A stretch of DNA of 64,000 nt from Paracoccus kondratievae (GCF_009301415.1 NZ_CP045073.1:496001-560000); one strand, 5' to 3'. Numbered from the stretch's first letter, positions 34,935-44,242 are shown. Notes: generated by a model not told the origin, from the sequence alone. A program made the numbers and translations.

Positions 34935-35708
34935 TTACCAGCAGACATAACCGCCATCCGCCAAAACGATGGAACCGGTCATCAGACTTGCCGCATCACC
35001 CGCAAGAAACAGCACGACCGAGGCAACCTCGTCGGGACGGCCCATCCGGCCCATGGGAGTGCCGCCGATCCAATGCCGATGCATCTCGGGGTCATCATAG
35101 ACATAGGCGTTCATCTCGGTCTCGATATAGGTGGGCGCGACCGCGTTGACCCGCACCCCCCGCCCGCCCCATTCGGCAGCAAGCGAACGGGTCAGATGGT
35201 GGACACCAGCTTTCGAGGCATTGTAGTTCGCCTGCTCTTGCGGGCGATTGACGATAAAGCCCGACATCGAGCCAACGTTGACGATGCTGCCCGTCCCCTG
35301 TTCCAGCATTGCGCGGCCAAAGGCGCGGCAACACCAGAAAACCCCGTTCAGGTTCACGTCGATGACCTTGGCCCAGACCTCATCCGTCATGTCCTCGGCC
35401 GGCTTGTTCGAAATGGCGATACCTGCGTTGTTCACCAGGATATCGACCCTGCCGTGTCGTGCGACCACATCCGCCGCCAGGGCCTCGACCGCCGCGACAT
35501 CGGTCACGTCCAGTGCGGCAGCCTGGGCCCGGGCGCCGGTTCCGGTGATCTTTGCCGCTGCGACCTCGGCTGCCTTGCCATCCATATCGGTCAGGATCAC
35601 GGTTGCCCCGGCCTCGGCCAGCGCCTCGCTGATTGCCAATCCGATGCCTCGGGCTGCGCCGGTGACAACGGCAACACGGCCGTCCAGTCGGAAACGTTCA
35701 AGATACAT
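34935..35708 (-). CDS. Short-chain dehydrogenase/reductase (polyol dehydrogenase-like)
   Basis: 257 residues. Classical SDR with cofactor loop TGAARGIGLAIS near residue 18, Asp in ILTDMDGKA (favouring NAD), NNAGIA, the catalytic Ser region NVGSMSG, YNASK near 162, and the end SIVLADGGYVCW. It belongs with polyol dehydrogenases and 3-oxoacyl-reductase-like enzymes. GGAGAA precedes the ATG. Located between the permease and the GldA gene in one transcript direction. Confidence 0.85.
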   Translation of the reverse strand: MYLERFRLDGRVAVVTGAARGIGLAISEALAEAGATVILTDMDGKAAEVAAAKITGTGARAQAAALDVTDVAAVEALAADVVARHGRVDILVNNAGIAISNKPAEDMTDEVWAKVIDVNLNGVFWCCRAFGRAMLEQGTGSIVNVGSMSGFIVNRPQEQANYNASKAGVHHLTRSLAAEWGGRGVRVNAVAPTYIETEMNAYVYDDPEMHRHWIGGTPMGRMGRPDEVASVVLFLAGDAASLMTGSIVLADGGYVCW

Positions 35709-35725
35709 GGATGTATTCTCCGAAA

Positions 35726-36697
35726 TCAGCGGCGAAAGAAGGAAGAGCCGTATTGCAGCAGCATCGCCCCGATGATGATGACGCCCATAAAGACCTGCTG
35801 GTGATAGCCAGGCACATTGGCAAGGTTCATCAGGTTCGCGATGATGCCAAGGATGAACACGCCAACAAAGGTGTTCAGAGCACTGCCACGCCCGCCCATC
35901 AGGCTTGCGCCGCCGATCACCACCGCCGCAATGGCGTCAAGTTCAGCGCCGACCCCGATATTGGCCGAGCCGATCCCGGTGCGGCTGGACGAGATGATCC
36001 CCGCAGCAGCAGCCAGAATGCCCGAGATGACATAGACCGCGACCTCATAGCGCGAGACCGAGATCCCGGACAAGCGAACCGCATCACGGTTTGAGCCGAT
36101 GGCCTTAACCAGCCGGCCGAACCGGGTATAGGTCAGCACCAGCCCAGCAATGACGAAAACCGCCAGCATCAGCAACACGGGATAGGGAACTCCCGCGACA
36201 AAACCCGTGCCAAAGGCGGTGATGGTTTGCCCCGCCTCTCCCATCCTGATGGGTTGGCCGGATGAGGCGATGAACGCGGCCCCGCGCGCAATGGTCATCA
36301 CGGCAAGCGTTGTCACAAACGCCGGCAGGCGCAGAAAGGCCACCAGCAGGCCGGAAACCAGCCCGCAGGCCGCGCCGACGACAACCGTTGCCCCGATCGC
36401 AAGCCCCGGTGCCATCTGCTGGACAAGGACGGCGGAAACCACGCTGCCCAGCGCCGAAACCGAACCGACAGACAGGTCGATGCCCCGGGTCAGGATGACA
36501 AACAGCATTCCGACGGCCATCAGCCCGGTCGCCGCCACCTGCCGCAGGACGTTCATCAGGTTGCGCTGGGTCAGGAACACATCCGAAAGCATACTGGCAA
36601 CCGCAAGCAGCACGATCAGGATCACGAAGGTTCCATAGCGATGCATGAGATCACCGAAATCAAGACGGCGAGTATCGGGTTTGGTCACCGTGGACAT
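35726..36697 (-). CDS. Sugar ABC transporter permease (RbsC-like)
   Basis: 323 residues, BPD_transp_2 permease with eight or more helices. Key blocks: FVILTRGIDLSVGSVSALGSV near residue 65, LLVAFLRLPAFVTTLAVM, KAIGSNRDAVRLSGISVSRY (EAA-like loop), and AIAAVVIGGASLMGGRGSA near 265. Partner of the two-domain ATPase 10 bases upstream. Confidence 0.9.
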   Translation of the reverse strand: MSTVTKPDTRRLDFGDLMHRYGTFVILIVLLAVASMLSDVFLTQRNLMNVLRQVAATGLMAVGMLFVILTRGIDLSVGSVSALGSVVSAVLVQQMAPGLAIGATVVVGAACGLVSGLLVAFLRLPAFVTTLAVMTIARGAAFIASSGQPIRMGEAGQTITAFGTGFVAGVPYPVLLMLAVFVIAGLVLTYTRFGRLVKAIGSNRDAVRLSGISVSRYEVAVYVISGILAAAAGIISSSRTGIGSANIGVGAELDAIAAVVIGGASLMGGRGSALNTFVGVFILGIIANLMNLANVPGYHQQVFMGVIIIGAMLLQYGSSFFRR

Positions 36698-36707
36698 GGA
36701 ATTATCC

Positions 36708-38201
36708 TCATGCAGCGTTCGCGTTACTGGTCATCGCCAGCTTCAGCAGTTTTTCTTCGGAGTAGTCGGGGGGCATAAGCTGACCGGCAAGCCTGCCCTC
36801 ACGCATCACAAGAATACGGTCGCACAGGCCGAACAGTTCGTGATGTTCGGACGACACCACAAGCACCGCCTTACCCTCTGCCGCGAACCTGCGAATAAGC
36901 GAGTAGATCTCGGTCTTGGCACCAACGTCGACGCCGCGGGTGGGTTCGTCAAAGATCAGTACGCGCCCTTCTGCATGAAACCATTTCGCAAGCACGACCT
37001 TTTGCTGGTTGCCACCCGAAAGGCTTGAGACCGGAGCATCCTGACTGGAAGCCTTGATCCGCAGCTGATCCGACAGGGCGTCAACGGCCTGCCGTTCGGC
37101 GCGGCGGCGGACGACACCGACAAGGTTCGTCAGCGGGTCAAGGCGCGCCATGGTCGCGTTCACGCGGATCGGCATGTCCAGAACGACGCCCTGATCCTTG
37201 CGACTTTCCGGCACAAGACCGATCCCGGCCCGCACCGCGTCCCCGGGACGGCGGATGCGCATCTGTTGCCCTGCAACAAAGATGCGGCCGGCGTCATGAC
37301 GGTCAGCGCCAAAGATCAGCCGCACAAGCTCTGTCCGTCCGGCACCGACAAGGCCGCCCAGACCGACGATCTCTCCGGCCCGCACCGTCAGCGAAACGTC
37401 CCGCACCACGTTACCACGCCCAAGACCTTCGGTACGCAGCAACTCACGCCCTATTTCACGCGGGACATCCTCGCCAAAAAGCGCATCCAGCCGACGTCCG
37501 ACCATCATGCGGATGACATCATCAATAGTCACCGCGCTTTTCTCGACCATGCCGACGGTCGTCCCGTCTTTCATGACCGTCATACGGTCAGCAATGCGGA
37601 ACACCTCATCAAGGCGGTGCGAAATATAGACCACCCCGACACCCTGATCCCGCAGGTCGCGGATGATCGTAAGCAGCCGCTCGGCATCCTGCACCGACAG
37701 CACCGCAGTCGGCTCGTCAAAGACGATGACGCGCGCATTTCTTGAAAGTGCCTTGGCAATTTCAACCACTTGTTGCTGAGCAACAGACAGATCCCGGACC
37801 ATGGCCTGCGGCTGAATGTCAAAGCCAAGCCGCTGAATGATGTCACGCGCGCGCCGCTTCATCTCGCGCCAGGAAATCAGCCGGGGCAGTTCAGCAAGAA
37901 AGATGTTTTCGGCAACGCTAAGGTCCGGAACCAGCGCCATCTCTTGATGGATGACGACGATTCCGCGCTGCATGGCATCTGCGGGCCGGTGAAAGACGGC
38001 CGACAGGCCGTCGATACGGATCTCTCCCTCACTCGGCAAATGCTCTCCGCCCAGAACGCGCATCAGGGTGGACTTGCCCGCGCCGTTTTCACCCAGCAGG
38101 GCGTGCACCTCGCCAGAGCGAAGGACGAAGTCCACGCCTTTAAGAGCATGGATGCCGCCAAAGGATTTCCGGATACCGGAAAGCTGCACCACTTCTGTCA
38201 T
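36708..38201 (-). CDS. Sugar ABC transporter ATPase, two-domain (MglA/RbsA-like)
   Basis: 497 residues with tandem nucleotide-binding domains. Domain 1 has Walker A GENGAGKSTLMRVLGG near residue 36, LSVAQQQVVEIAKAL and VIVFDEPTAVLS. Domain 2 has the typical degenerate GLVGAGRTELVRL near residue 285, signature LSGGNQQKVVLAKW and LIFDEPTRGVD. ATG 38201 matches the family start; an in-frame ATG at 38249 adds 16 unrelated residues. Second gene of the operon headed by the binding protein at 39236. Confidence 0.9.
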   Translation of the reverse strand: MTEVVQLSGIRKSFGGIHALKGVDFVLRSGEVHALLGENGAGKSTLMRVLGGEHLPSEGEIRIDGLSAVFHRPADAMQRGIVVIHQEMALVPDLSVAENIFLAELPRLISWREMKRRARDIIQRLGFDIQPQAMVRDLSVAQQQVVEIAKALSRNARVIVFDEPTAVLSVQDAERLLTIIRDLRDQGVGVVYISHRLDEVFRIADRMTVMKDGTTVGMVEKSAVTIDDVIRMMVGRRLDALFGEDVPREIGRELLRTEGLGRGNVVRDVSLTVRAGEIVGLGGLVGAGRTELVRLIFGADRHDAGRIFVAGQQMRIRRPGDAVRAGIGLVPESRKDQGVVLDMPIRVNATMARLDPLTNLVGVVRRRAERQAVDALSDQLRIKASSQDAPVSSLSGGNQQKVVLAKWFHAEGRVLIFDEPTRGVDVGAKTEIYSLIRRFAAEGKAVLVVSSEHHELFGLCDRILVMREGRLAGQLMPPDYSEEKLLKLAMTSNANAA

Positions 38202-38270
38202 GGAAGCTTCTCTGCAAGGGATCGGAGGATAAAAGGCGGCAGAGACCATAGCCGTCCCCGCCGCCGTCGA

Positions 38271-39236
38271 TCAGAACACCGCGTCGGGGCGATAGTACTT
38301 GCCGACGTTGTCTTTGGTGATCACTGCGGGCTCGGTATAGGTGATCTTGCCCATACCTTCAGGCAGCTCGCCATCGACTGCCTGTTTGGCCAGATCGACC
38401 GCCGTAGTCGCGACGATTGCCGGATCGTTAAGGCCGGTGGCCCCGTATTCGCCGGATCTGATCAGCTCCAACGCCTCTTTCTGACCGTCAGCGGCCGCAA
38501 CCAGCAGCACGTCCGTCTTGCCTGCCGCCTTGAGCGCATTGCGCGCGCCAAGGACCATCGAGTCATTCTCGCCCAGCACAACATTGACGTCCGGATGGGC
38601 GACCAGGATGTCCTCCATCGCGTCGAGGCCGCCTTCATTGTTCCACAGACCCCAGCCCTGGCCGACGATCTCAAACCCTGCGGTGCCGCTGGTCTGCAAC
38701 TGACCCTCAAGCAGCCCCGCAAGCACGCCCAGCCGGCGCTCTTGCCCGACTTCGTTGCCCTGATCGCCCGAGATCAGCGCGATCTTCAGCGGCTTTCCCT
38801 TGGTCTGATCGGCGATCCAGCGCCCGACCAAAAGGCCGTTGCGACTGTTGGACGACTGCACCAGCGTCACGAAATCCGCGCTGGAATCCAGCGTCGAGTC
38901 GATGACGAAAACCTTGACCCCCTGAGCCGAGGCCGCGTTCACGGCAGGGACCAGTCCCTGACTGTCGCGCGGATTGACCAGCAGCGCCTCGACCCCGCGC
39001 GCCACCATATCCTCGATATCAGCGACCTGCTTGTTCAGATCATTGCCCGCATCGGCTGTCATGATCTCGCAGCCGATCTCGGCGGCACGAGCTTTGGCGG
39101 CCACCTCTTGCGCGGCAAAATAGGGGGCATCCAGCGTCTTCATCGACAGGCCGATGGTGCATGCGGACGCCTCAGCCGCACTCATGGCCGTAATCGAAGC
39201 AACAGCGACAAGCGCAAGCCTTGCAGTGGTTTTCAT
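38271..39236 (-). CDS. Sugar ABC transporter substrate-binding protein (RbsB-like)
   Basis: 321 residues from ATG 39236, which follows GGAGGAA; the frame is open upstream but has no signal peptide there. Signal peptide KTTARLALVAVASITAMSA, then a type I binding fold with IGLSMKTLDAPYF near residue 32, NPRDSQGLVPAVNAA, VFVIDSTLD near 122, and AAADGQKEALELIRSGEYGATG. First gene of the leftward locus, transcribed from the AT-rich divergent promoter region. Confidence 0.9.
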   Translation of the reverse strand: MKTTARLALVAVASITAMSAAEASACTIGLSMKTLDAPYFAAQEVAAKARAAEIGCEIMTADAGNDLNKQVADIEDMVARGVEALLVNPRDSQGLVPAVNAASAQGVKVFVIDSTLDSSADFVTLVQSSNSRNGLLVGRWIADQTKGKPLKIALISGDQGNEVGQERRLGVLAGLLEGQLQTSGTAGFEIVGQGWGLWNNEGGLDAMEDILVAHPDVNVVLGENDSMVLGARNALKAAGKTDVLLVAAADGQKEALELIRSGEYGATGLNDPAIVATTAVDLAKQAVDGELPEGMGKITYTEPAVITKDNVGKYYRPDAVF

Positions 39237-39441
39237 TGGCAGTTCCTCCCAGACGGTGGTGAGTCCCGGGACATGCGCCCGCTGCTCATCTTTCGTAGTT
39301 TTGCAACTTAATATTTTCCGAGTCAACAATAATATTCGCCGCAATTTAGTGTAACCTTGGCAAATAGGGCATAATAATTGAGTATTGATTTCAATCTCGC
39401 TATCTTTTACGTAGCAAAACAACCAAACAGAGAGGCCCTGC
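39237..39441. promoter_or_regulatory. AT-rich divergent promoter region of the sugar locus
   Basis: 205 bases between the two arms of the locus, clearly richer in A+T than the genes. TAATATT occurs at 39309-39315 and 39330-39336, exactly 21 bp (two helical turns) apart. GTTTTGC (39298-39304) recurs inverted as GCAAAAC (39414-39420). ATTGA-TT-TCAAT is at 39384-39395. These are candidate sites for the RpiR regulator encoded in the right arm. Confidence 0.45.
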
Positions 39442-40062
39442 ATGTCCATCCCTACCCCAGCAAGCTGCCGCGTATCCCCCGAGGCCGGCACGATGTCGAA
39501 CGGAACCGGACATTACGAAAAGCGCCTCAGCGATCTGGCGGGTCTTTATGCAGATCAAACGGCCTTTGCCGCCCTGCTGGCCGAGGGGGACCGGGTCGTC
39601 TATGACGTCACCGAGTTTCGCCCCTCGGAAAAAGCAGGGGATGTGATCTTTGGCGTCACCAGAATGAGCCCCGGCCGCATCGGCGATGAGTTCTTTCTGA
39701 CCCGTGGCCACATTCACGCGAAATCTGACCGCCCCGAAATCTATTATGGCCAGAAAGGCACCGGGCTGATGCAGCTGGAATCGCCCGATGGCGAAACCCG
39801 CATTGTCGAGATCGGGCCGCAGACGATCTGCTACGTGCCCCCCTACTGGATTCACCGCACGGTCAATATCGGCGACGAAGATCTGGTGATGGTGTTCTGC
39901 TACCCCGCCGATTCGGGTCAGGACTATGGCATCATCGAACGCTCTGGCGGCATGCGTCACCGCGTCGTCGCAGTGGATGACGGTTGGACCCTTACCGACA
40001 ATACCAGCTACGTTCCCCGCCCCCCGGAAGTCGCCGCCGCGCTTGTCGGTAATGCCGTCTGA
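39442..40062 (+). CDS. Cupin-type (archaeal-type) glucose-6-phosphate isomerase-like protein
   Basis: 206 residues, one cupin barrel of the archaeal phosphoglucose isomerase family. Metal ligands and substrate residues are visible in RGHIHAKSDRPEIYYGQKG (His-His-Glu) near residue 90 and the later His in YVPPYWIHRTVN. The family interconverts glucose-6-P and fructose-6-P. In bacteria it is uncommon and often sits in special sugar operons, so the substrate may be another aldose/ketose phosphate. First gene of the right arm; GAGAGG precedes the ATG. Confidence 0.82.
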   Translation: MSIPTPASCRVSPEAGTMSNGTGHYEKRLSDLAGLYADQTAFAALLAEGDRVVYDVTEFRPSEKAGDVIFGVTRMSPGRIGDEFFLTRGHIHAKSDRPEIYYGQKGTGLMQLESPDGETRIVEIGPQTICYVPPYWIHRTVNIGDEDLVMVFCYPADSGQDYGIIERSGGMRHRVVAVDDGWTLTDNTSYVPRPPEVAAALVGNAV

Positions 40063-40080
40063 AGTCGAAGGAAATCACGA

Positions 40081-41040
40081 ATGCCCTACGAAGCCGCACG
40101 CAAACCGACCTTTTATTTCATCGGCGTAACCACCGCGAAAAGCTCGATCATGCGGGTCTTTCCCGCCTGGGCGCATCATCTCGGCCTGGGCGATGTCGAG
40201 ATTCGCGGCATGGATTTTCAGCCACATGCCGAACCCGCGCGCTATCGCGAGGCCGTTGAATTCATCAAGGCCGATCCCCAGTCACTCGGCGCACTTGTCA
40301 CCACGCACAAGCTTGATCTCTTTGCCGCCTGCCGCGACCTGTTCGACGAAATCGACCCGCACGCCGCACTGATGGCCGAGACAAGCTGCCTGTCAAAACG
40401 GAACGGACGGCTGATCTGCCACGCCAAGGACCCGATCTCATCCGGTCTTTCGATCGACAGTTTCCTGCAACCCGGGCATTTCGCCAGCACCGGGGCCGAG
40501 TTCTTTTCAATGGGGGCGGGCGGCTCGACCATCGCCATGACATGGCACCTGATGCAAGCCCGACGCGGGGCAGACAGACCTTCGCGGATCGTGGTTTCCA
40601 ACCGCTCGCAGCCGCGCCTTGACCATATTCGCGACATCCACCGGCAGATCGGCAGCGACGTTCCGGTCGAATATGTCCTGGCCCCGACCGCCGCCGAAAA
40701 TGACCGGGTGCTGGCAGGAATGAAACCCGGCAGCCTGATCGTGAACGCGACCGGGCTTGGCAAAGACGCGCCGGGATCGCCGCTGACAGATGCCTGTCAG
40801 TTCCCGGAACGCGCCGTGGTGTGGGAGCTGAACTATCGTGGCGATCTGGTCTTTCTGGATCAGGCTCGTGCTCAGGCCCCCGCGCGCAGGCTGCAGGTTG
40901 AGGACGGCTGGACCTATTTCATCCACGGCTGGACACAGGTGATCGCAGAGGTCTTCGATGTGGCGATTCCCACCTCGGGTCCGGAATTCGACGCTATCGC
41001 CCGGATTGCCGGCGAAGTAACCGGAAGGATCGCTGCATGA
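40081..41040 (+). CDS. Shikimate dehydrogenase-like NAD(P)-dependent oxidoreductase
   Basis: 319 residues, longer than AroE (about 270). The N-terminal substrate domain has GALVTTHKLDLF with the Lys at the catalytic position of AroE (VTxPHK), and an Asp in GLSIDSF near residue 125. The Rossmann domain starts at SMGAGGSTIAMTW near 140, followed by VVSNRS and IVNATGLG. There are no aromatic-pathway neighbours, so it probably acts on a sugar-derived keto or hydroxy acid, or a cyclic polyol. Separated from the cupin gene by 18 bases. Confidence 0.75.
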   Translation: MPYEAARKPTFYFIGVTTAKSSIMRVFPAWAHHLGLGDVEIRGMDFQPHAEPARYREAVEFIKADPQSLGALVTTHKLDLFAACRDLFDEIDPHAALMAETSCLSKRNGRLICHAKDPISSGLSIDSFLQPGHFASTGAEFFSMGAGGSTIAMTWHLMQARRGADRPSRIVVSNRSQPRLDHIRDIHRQIGSDVPVEYVLAPTAAENDRVLAGMKPGSLIVNATGLGKDAPGSPLTDACQFPERAVVWELNYRGDLVFLDQARAQAPARRLQVEDGWTYFIHGWTQVIAEVFDVAIPTSGPEFDAIARIAGEVTGRIAA

Positions 41041-41073
41041 AACGCTTTCCGTCCGCTCATCCGGGGCAGTGCC

Positions 41074-41898
41074 ATGCGGCTTAACCCCCGGCCCGGAGCT
41101 ATCGCAGACGGCCCTGCCATCCATTGGCTGGGGCAGGCCGGTTTCTGGATCGACACCGGGGCGCATCGCCTGCTGATCGACCCTTACCTGTCCGACAGCC
41201 TGGCGCGGAAATATGCCGGCAAGCGTTTCGATCATCGTCGCATGATGCCGGTACCGGTGACGCCCGAGGCTCTGCCGCGGCCAGACATCGTGCTGATCAC
41301 CCATGCCCATACCGACCATATGGACCCCGACACTCTGGGCCCCCTGCATCGCCGTTTTCCCGACCTGCCATTTGTTGTGCCGGCCGCCCGGGTTGAGGCG
41401 GCGCGCGAAAGGATCGGCGAGAATGCCTCCCTGATCGCCGTCAACGCCGATGATGAACCGGAGCCCCTGCCCGGCCTGACGCTGCGGGTGCTGCCGGCCG
41501 CCCATGAAATGTTTGAGCGGGACGAAAAGGGGCAGCATGTGTTTCTTGGCTATGCCTTTGCCTCGGGCGGAGCCCGCATCGCGCATTCCGGCGACACGAT
41601 CCCCTACCCCGGGCTGGCCGAGCGGTTTCGTGATTTCGGGACAGACATCCTGCTGCTGCCGGTCAACGGACGAGACGCCGAACGGCGCGATGCCGGGATT
41701 CCGGGGAACCTGACGCTGGATGAGGCGATCACAGTCACGACCGCAGCTGCAGCGCGCTACCTCGTGCCGCATCACTTTGGTATGTTTGCCTTCAACACGC
41801 TCGATCCGGCGACCATCGACGCGGCCGCGGCAGCAAGCCGCGATCCGATCATCCTGCGTCCCGAAATCGGCATGGCAATGGACCTGCAGAAGGACTGA
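41074..41898 (+). CDS. Metallo-beta-lactamase-fold hydrolase (UlaG-like)
   Basis: 274 residues. The N-terminal IHWLGQAGFWIDTG, metal motif THAHTDHMDPD near residue 77, second-shell His in LPAAHEMFE, Asp in HSGDTIPYPG, and final His in VPHHFGMFA near 230 define the UlaG/YycJ branch. UlaG opens L-ascorbate-6-phosphate. Here it could open a lactone formed by one of the dehydrogenases. It is followed after 3 bases by the RpiR gene, so both are translationally linked. Confidence 0.8.
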   Translation: MRLNPRPGAIADGPAIHWLGQAGFWIDTGAHRLLIDPYLSDSLARKYAGKRFDHRRMMPVPVTPEALPRPDIVLITHAHTDHMDPDTLGPLHRRFPDLPFVVPAARVEAARERIGENASLIAVNADDEPEPLPGLTLRVLPAAHEMFERDEKGQHVFLGYAFASGGARIAHSGDTIPYPGLAERFRDFGTDILLLPVNGRDAERRDAGIPGNLTLDEAITVTTAAAARYLVPHHFGMFAFNTLDPATIDAAAAASRDPIILRPEIGMAMDLQKD

Positions 41899-41901
41899 CT
41901 G

Positions 41902-42780
41902 ATGGATCTGATGGCAAGCGAAAGCCTTGACGACAACCTGCTTGAGGTAATCCGGCGCGCCCTGCCCGGATTACGCAAGTCCGACCGCCGCGTCGCCGAG
42001 ACGATTCTTGAGGCCCCGCTTGCCGCCACCGAAATGACCCTTGCCGCACTGGCCGAAGCATCGGGCGTCAGTGAACCGACCGTTCTGCGTTTCTGCGCTG
42101 CGATCGGCTGCGAAGGCTTTCGCGATCTTCGGGTAAAGCTTGCCCGCTCACTGGCCTTTTCACGCTCGACCTCGCATAGTGCAATCTCGGCCGAGGACGA
42201 TCTGGGCACCATCGTCACCAAGATCTTTGACTTCAACCTCTCGAACCTCGCCTGGGCGCGCAGCAAACTTGATCCCCAGCGGCTGGCCGCCGCAGTCGAG
42301 ACGCTTTCCTCCTGCGACCGTATCGAATTCTTTGGCTTTGGCGCATCCGGCATCGTCGCACGCGATGCGCAACAGAAATTCCCGCTGTTTGGCGTACCCT
42401 GCGGCGCCCCGACCGACGGTCATCAGATGTTCATGACCGCCGCAATGGTCGGGCCACGTGATGTCGTGGTAGCGATCTCGAACACCGGTACCACGCGTGA
42501 GGTGATCCAGGCGACCCGCCTTGCAAAAGAACGCGGCGCCCGGACCATTGGCATCACCGGTTCGGAAAGCCCGCTGCTGCGCCACTGTGACATCGGCATC
42601 GTGGTCGAAACGCTGGAGAACACCGACGTCTTTACCCCGACGATTTCGCGCGTGGCCGCCATGGTCATCATCGACATTCTCTCAACCGCCGTCAGCCTGG
42701 GCCGGGATGAGGCGCATCGCGCACGCGTCGCCGACATGAAACGCCACCTGGCCGAAATGCGTGCCAGCGGAATTTACTGA
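41902..42780 (+). CDS. RpiR/MurR family transcriptional regulator (HTH-SIS)
   Basis: 292 residues. N-terminal helix-turn-helix (RKSDRRVAETILEAPLAATEM split by a turn, then EASGVSEPTVLRFCAAIGC) at about 25-80, and a C-terminal SIS domain from 130 with FGFGASGIVARDAQ and AISNTGTTREVIQ, which binds phosphosugars. It lies inside the right arm and likely senses a phosphorylated intermediate. Candidate sites lie in the 39237-39441 gap. Confidence 0.88.
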   Translation: MDLMASESLDDNLLEVIRRALPGLRKSDRRVAETILEAPLAATEMTLAALAEASGVSEPTVLRFCAAIGCEGFRDLRVKLARSLAFSRSTSHSAISAEDDLGTIVTKIFDFNLSNLAWARSKLDPQRLAAAVETLSSCDRIEFFGFGASGIVARDAQQKFPLFGVPCGAPTDGHQMFMTAAMVGPRDVVVAISNTGTTREVIQATRLAKERGARTIGITGSESPLLRHCDIGIVVETLENTDVFTPTISRVAAMVIIDILSTAVSLGRDEAHRARVADMKRHLAEMRASGIY

Positions 42781-42823
42781 CCCCCTGCGCCTCGCGCAGG
42801 CCGCCCGACACAAAGGACAACCG

Positions 42824-44242
42824 ATGACTGCCTCGCCCCGGACCGTGACTGCCGACGCCCTTTTTGCGGGTTTCGATGCCGATCTGTTTGTGACCGACCC
42901 GGACATCATCGCGTCTTACACGCGGGACCGGACCAGGGCCTATGTCGGCACCCCTCTTGCCGTCGCTCGCCCCCGCTCGGCGCAAGAGCTTTCGGCGCTT
43001 ATGATCCGCTGCGCTGAACTCGGCGCCGGTGTCGTACCGCAAGGGGGTCTGACGGGTCTGGTGGGCGCGGCAGTCTCTGACCCTGACCGGCCAGAGGTCG
43101 TGGTGCTGCTTGACCGGATGAATGCCATCCGCTCGATTGATACGGTCGGCTTTGCGATGGTGGTCGAGGCCGGCTGCATCCTTGAAACCGCCAAGCTTGC
43201 GGCCGAAGAACAGGATTGCCTGCTGCCGATCACCTTTGGCGCTCAGGGGTCGTGCCGGATTGGTGGCAATGTCGCAACGAACGCCGGCGGGTTCAACGTC
43301 CTGCGCTATGGCATGACCCGCGATCTTGTTCTGGGGCTTGAGGTGGTCCTGCCCGACGGCAGGATCTGGAACGGCCTGAGAACCCTGCGCAAGGACAACC
43401 GCGGCTACGATCTTAAGCAACTGTTCATCGGCGCCGAAGGCACGCTTGGCATTGTCACCGCCGTGGCGCTGAAACTGTTCCCCAGACCAAGCCAGGTCGA
43501 GACCGCCCTTATCGGCCTGCACACGGTCGAGGACGCGATGGCGCTTTACGCCATGGCGCGGCGCAGTTGCAGTGACCTGCTTTCAGCCTTTGAGATCATG
43601 TTACGACCAGGTCTTGAACGCGGCCTTACCCATCGCCCCGAACTTTCTGACCCGCTGGAAACCCCCTGCCCGGTCTATATCCTTATGGAGTTGGCAGGTG
43701 GCGGCAGAGTCGATCTGCGTGCCCTTCTGGAAAGCTGCCTCGCGGATGCGGGTGACCTGCTGATGGACGGGGTGATCGCCATGAACAAAGCCCAGGCAGA
43801 GCGGCTATGGGCCTGCCGCGAGGCGATGGTTGAATCGCAAAGCCGCAGCGGGCCTTACCTTCGCACCGATGTTTCGGTGCCGATCGCACAGATCCCGGCC
43901 TTTCTTTCGGCCGCGCTTGAAACCCTGGCGCAGTCTTTGCCCGAAGGGCAACCGGTCACCTATGGCCATGTCGGAGACGGCAATATCCACCTCAATATCG
44001 TGCCACCCGCCGACTGGCCTGTCGAAGAGCGGAAAGCACTGTTTGCCCGCGCCGAAGAAATCATCTTCGGGACGGTCGATCAGTTCGGCGGCAGCATCAG
44101 CGCCGAACACGGGATCGGCAGATCGAAAAAACAGGCGTTCCTGCAACGCGTTGATCCGGTCACGCTGGACCTGTTCCGGCGTATAAAACGTGCAATTGAT
44201 CCCGAAGCTTTGCTGAGCCGAGGCCGGATATTTGATCTGTAA
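42824..44242 (+). CDS. FAD-binding oxidase, GlcD/D-2-hydroxyacid dehydrogenase family
   Basis: 472 residues from ATG 42824 with AAAGGAC upstream. The PCMH-type FAD domain has VVPQGGLTGLVGAAV near residue 72, GGNVATNAGGFNVLRYGMTRD near 145, and FIGAEGTLGIVT. The C-terminal cap ends with YGHVGDGNIHLNI and EHGIGRSKK, as in glycolate oxidase GlcD, D-lactate and D-2-hydroxyglutarate dehydrogenases. It probably oxidises a 2-hydroxy acid produced by the preceding genes and passes electrons to a flavoprotein or quinone. Last gene of the right arm. Confidence 0.87.
   Translation: MTASPRTVTADALFAGFDADLFVTDPDIIASYTRDRTRAYVGTPLAVARPRSAQELSALMIRCAELGAGVVPQGGLTGLVGAAVSDPDRPEVVVLLDRMNAIRSIDTVGFAMVVEAGCILETAKLAAEEQDCLLPITFGAQGSCRIGGNVATNAGGFNVLRYGMTRDLVLGLEVVLPDGRIWNGLRTLRKDNRGYDLKQLFIGAEGTLGIVTAVALKLFPRPSQVETALIGLHTVEDAMALYAMARRSCSDLLSAFEIMLRPGLERGLTHRPELSDPLETPCPVYILMELAGGGRVDLRALLESCLADAGDLLMDGVIAMNKAQAERLWACREAMVESQSRSGPYLRTDVSVPIAQIPAFLSAALETLAQSLPEGQPVTYGHVGDGNIHLNIVPPADWPVEERKALFARAEEIIFGTVDQFGGSISAEHGIGRSKKQAFLQRVDPVTLDLFRRIKRAIDPEALLSRGRIFDL

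Noticed and set aside
37770-39311. Long plus-strand frame opposite the sugar ATPase and binding protein
   Set aside because: Both opposite-strand genes have complete family motifs; the frame has none.
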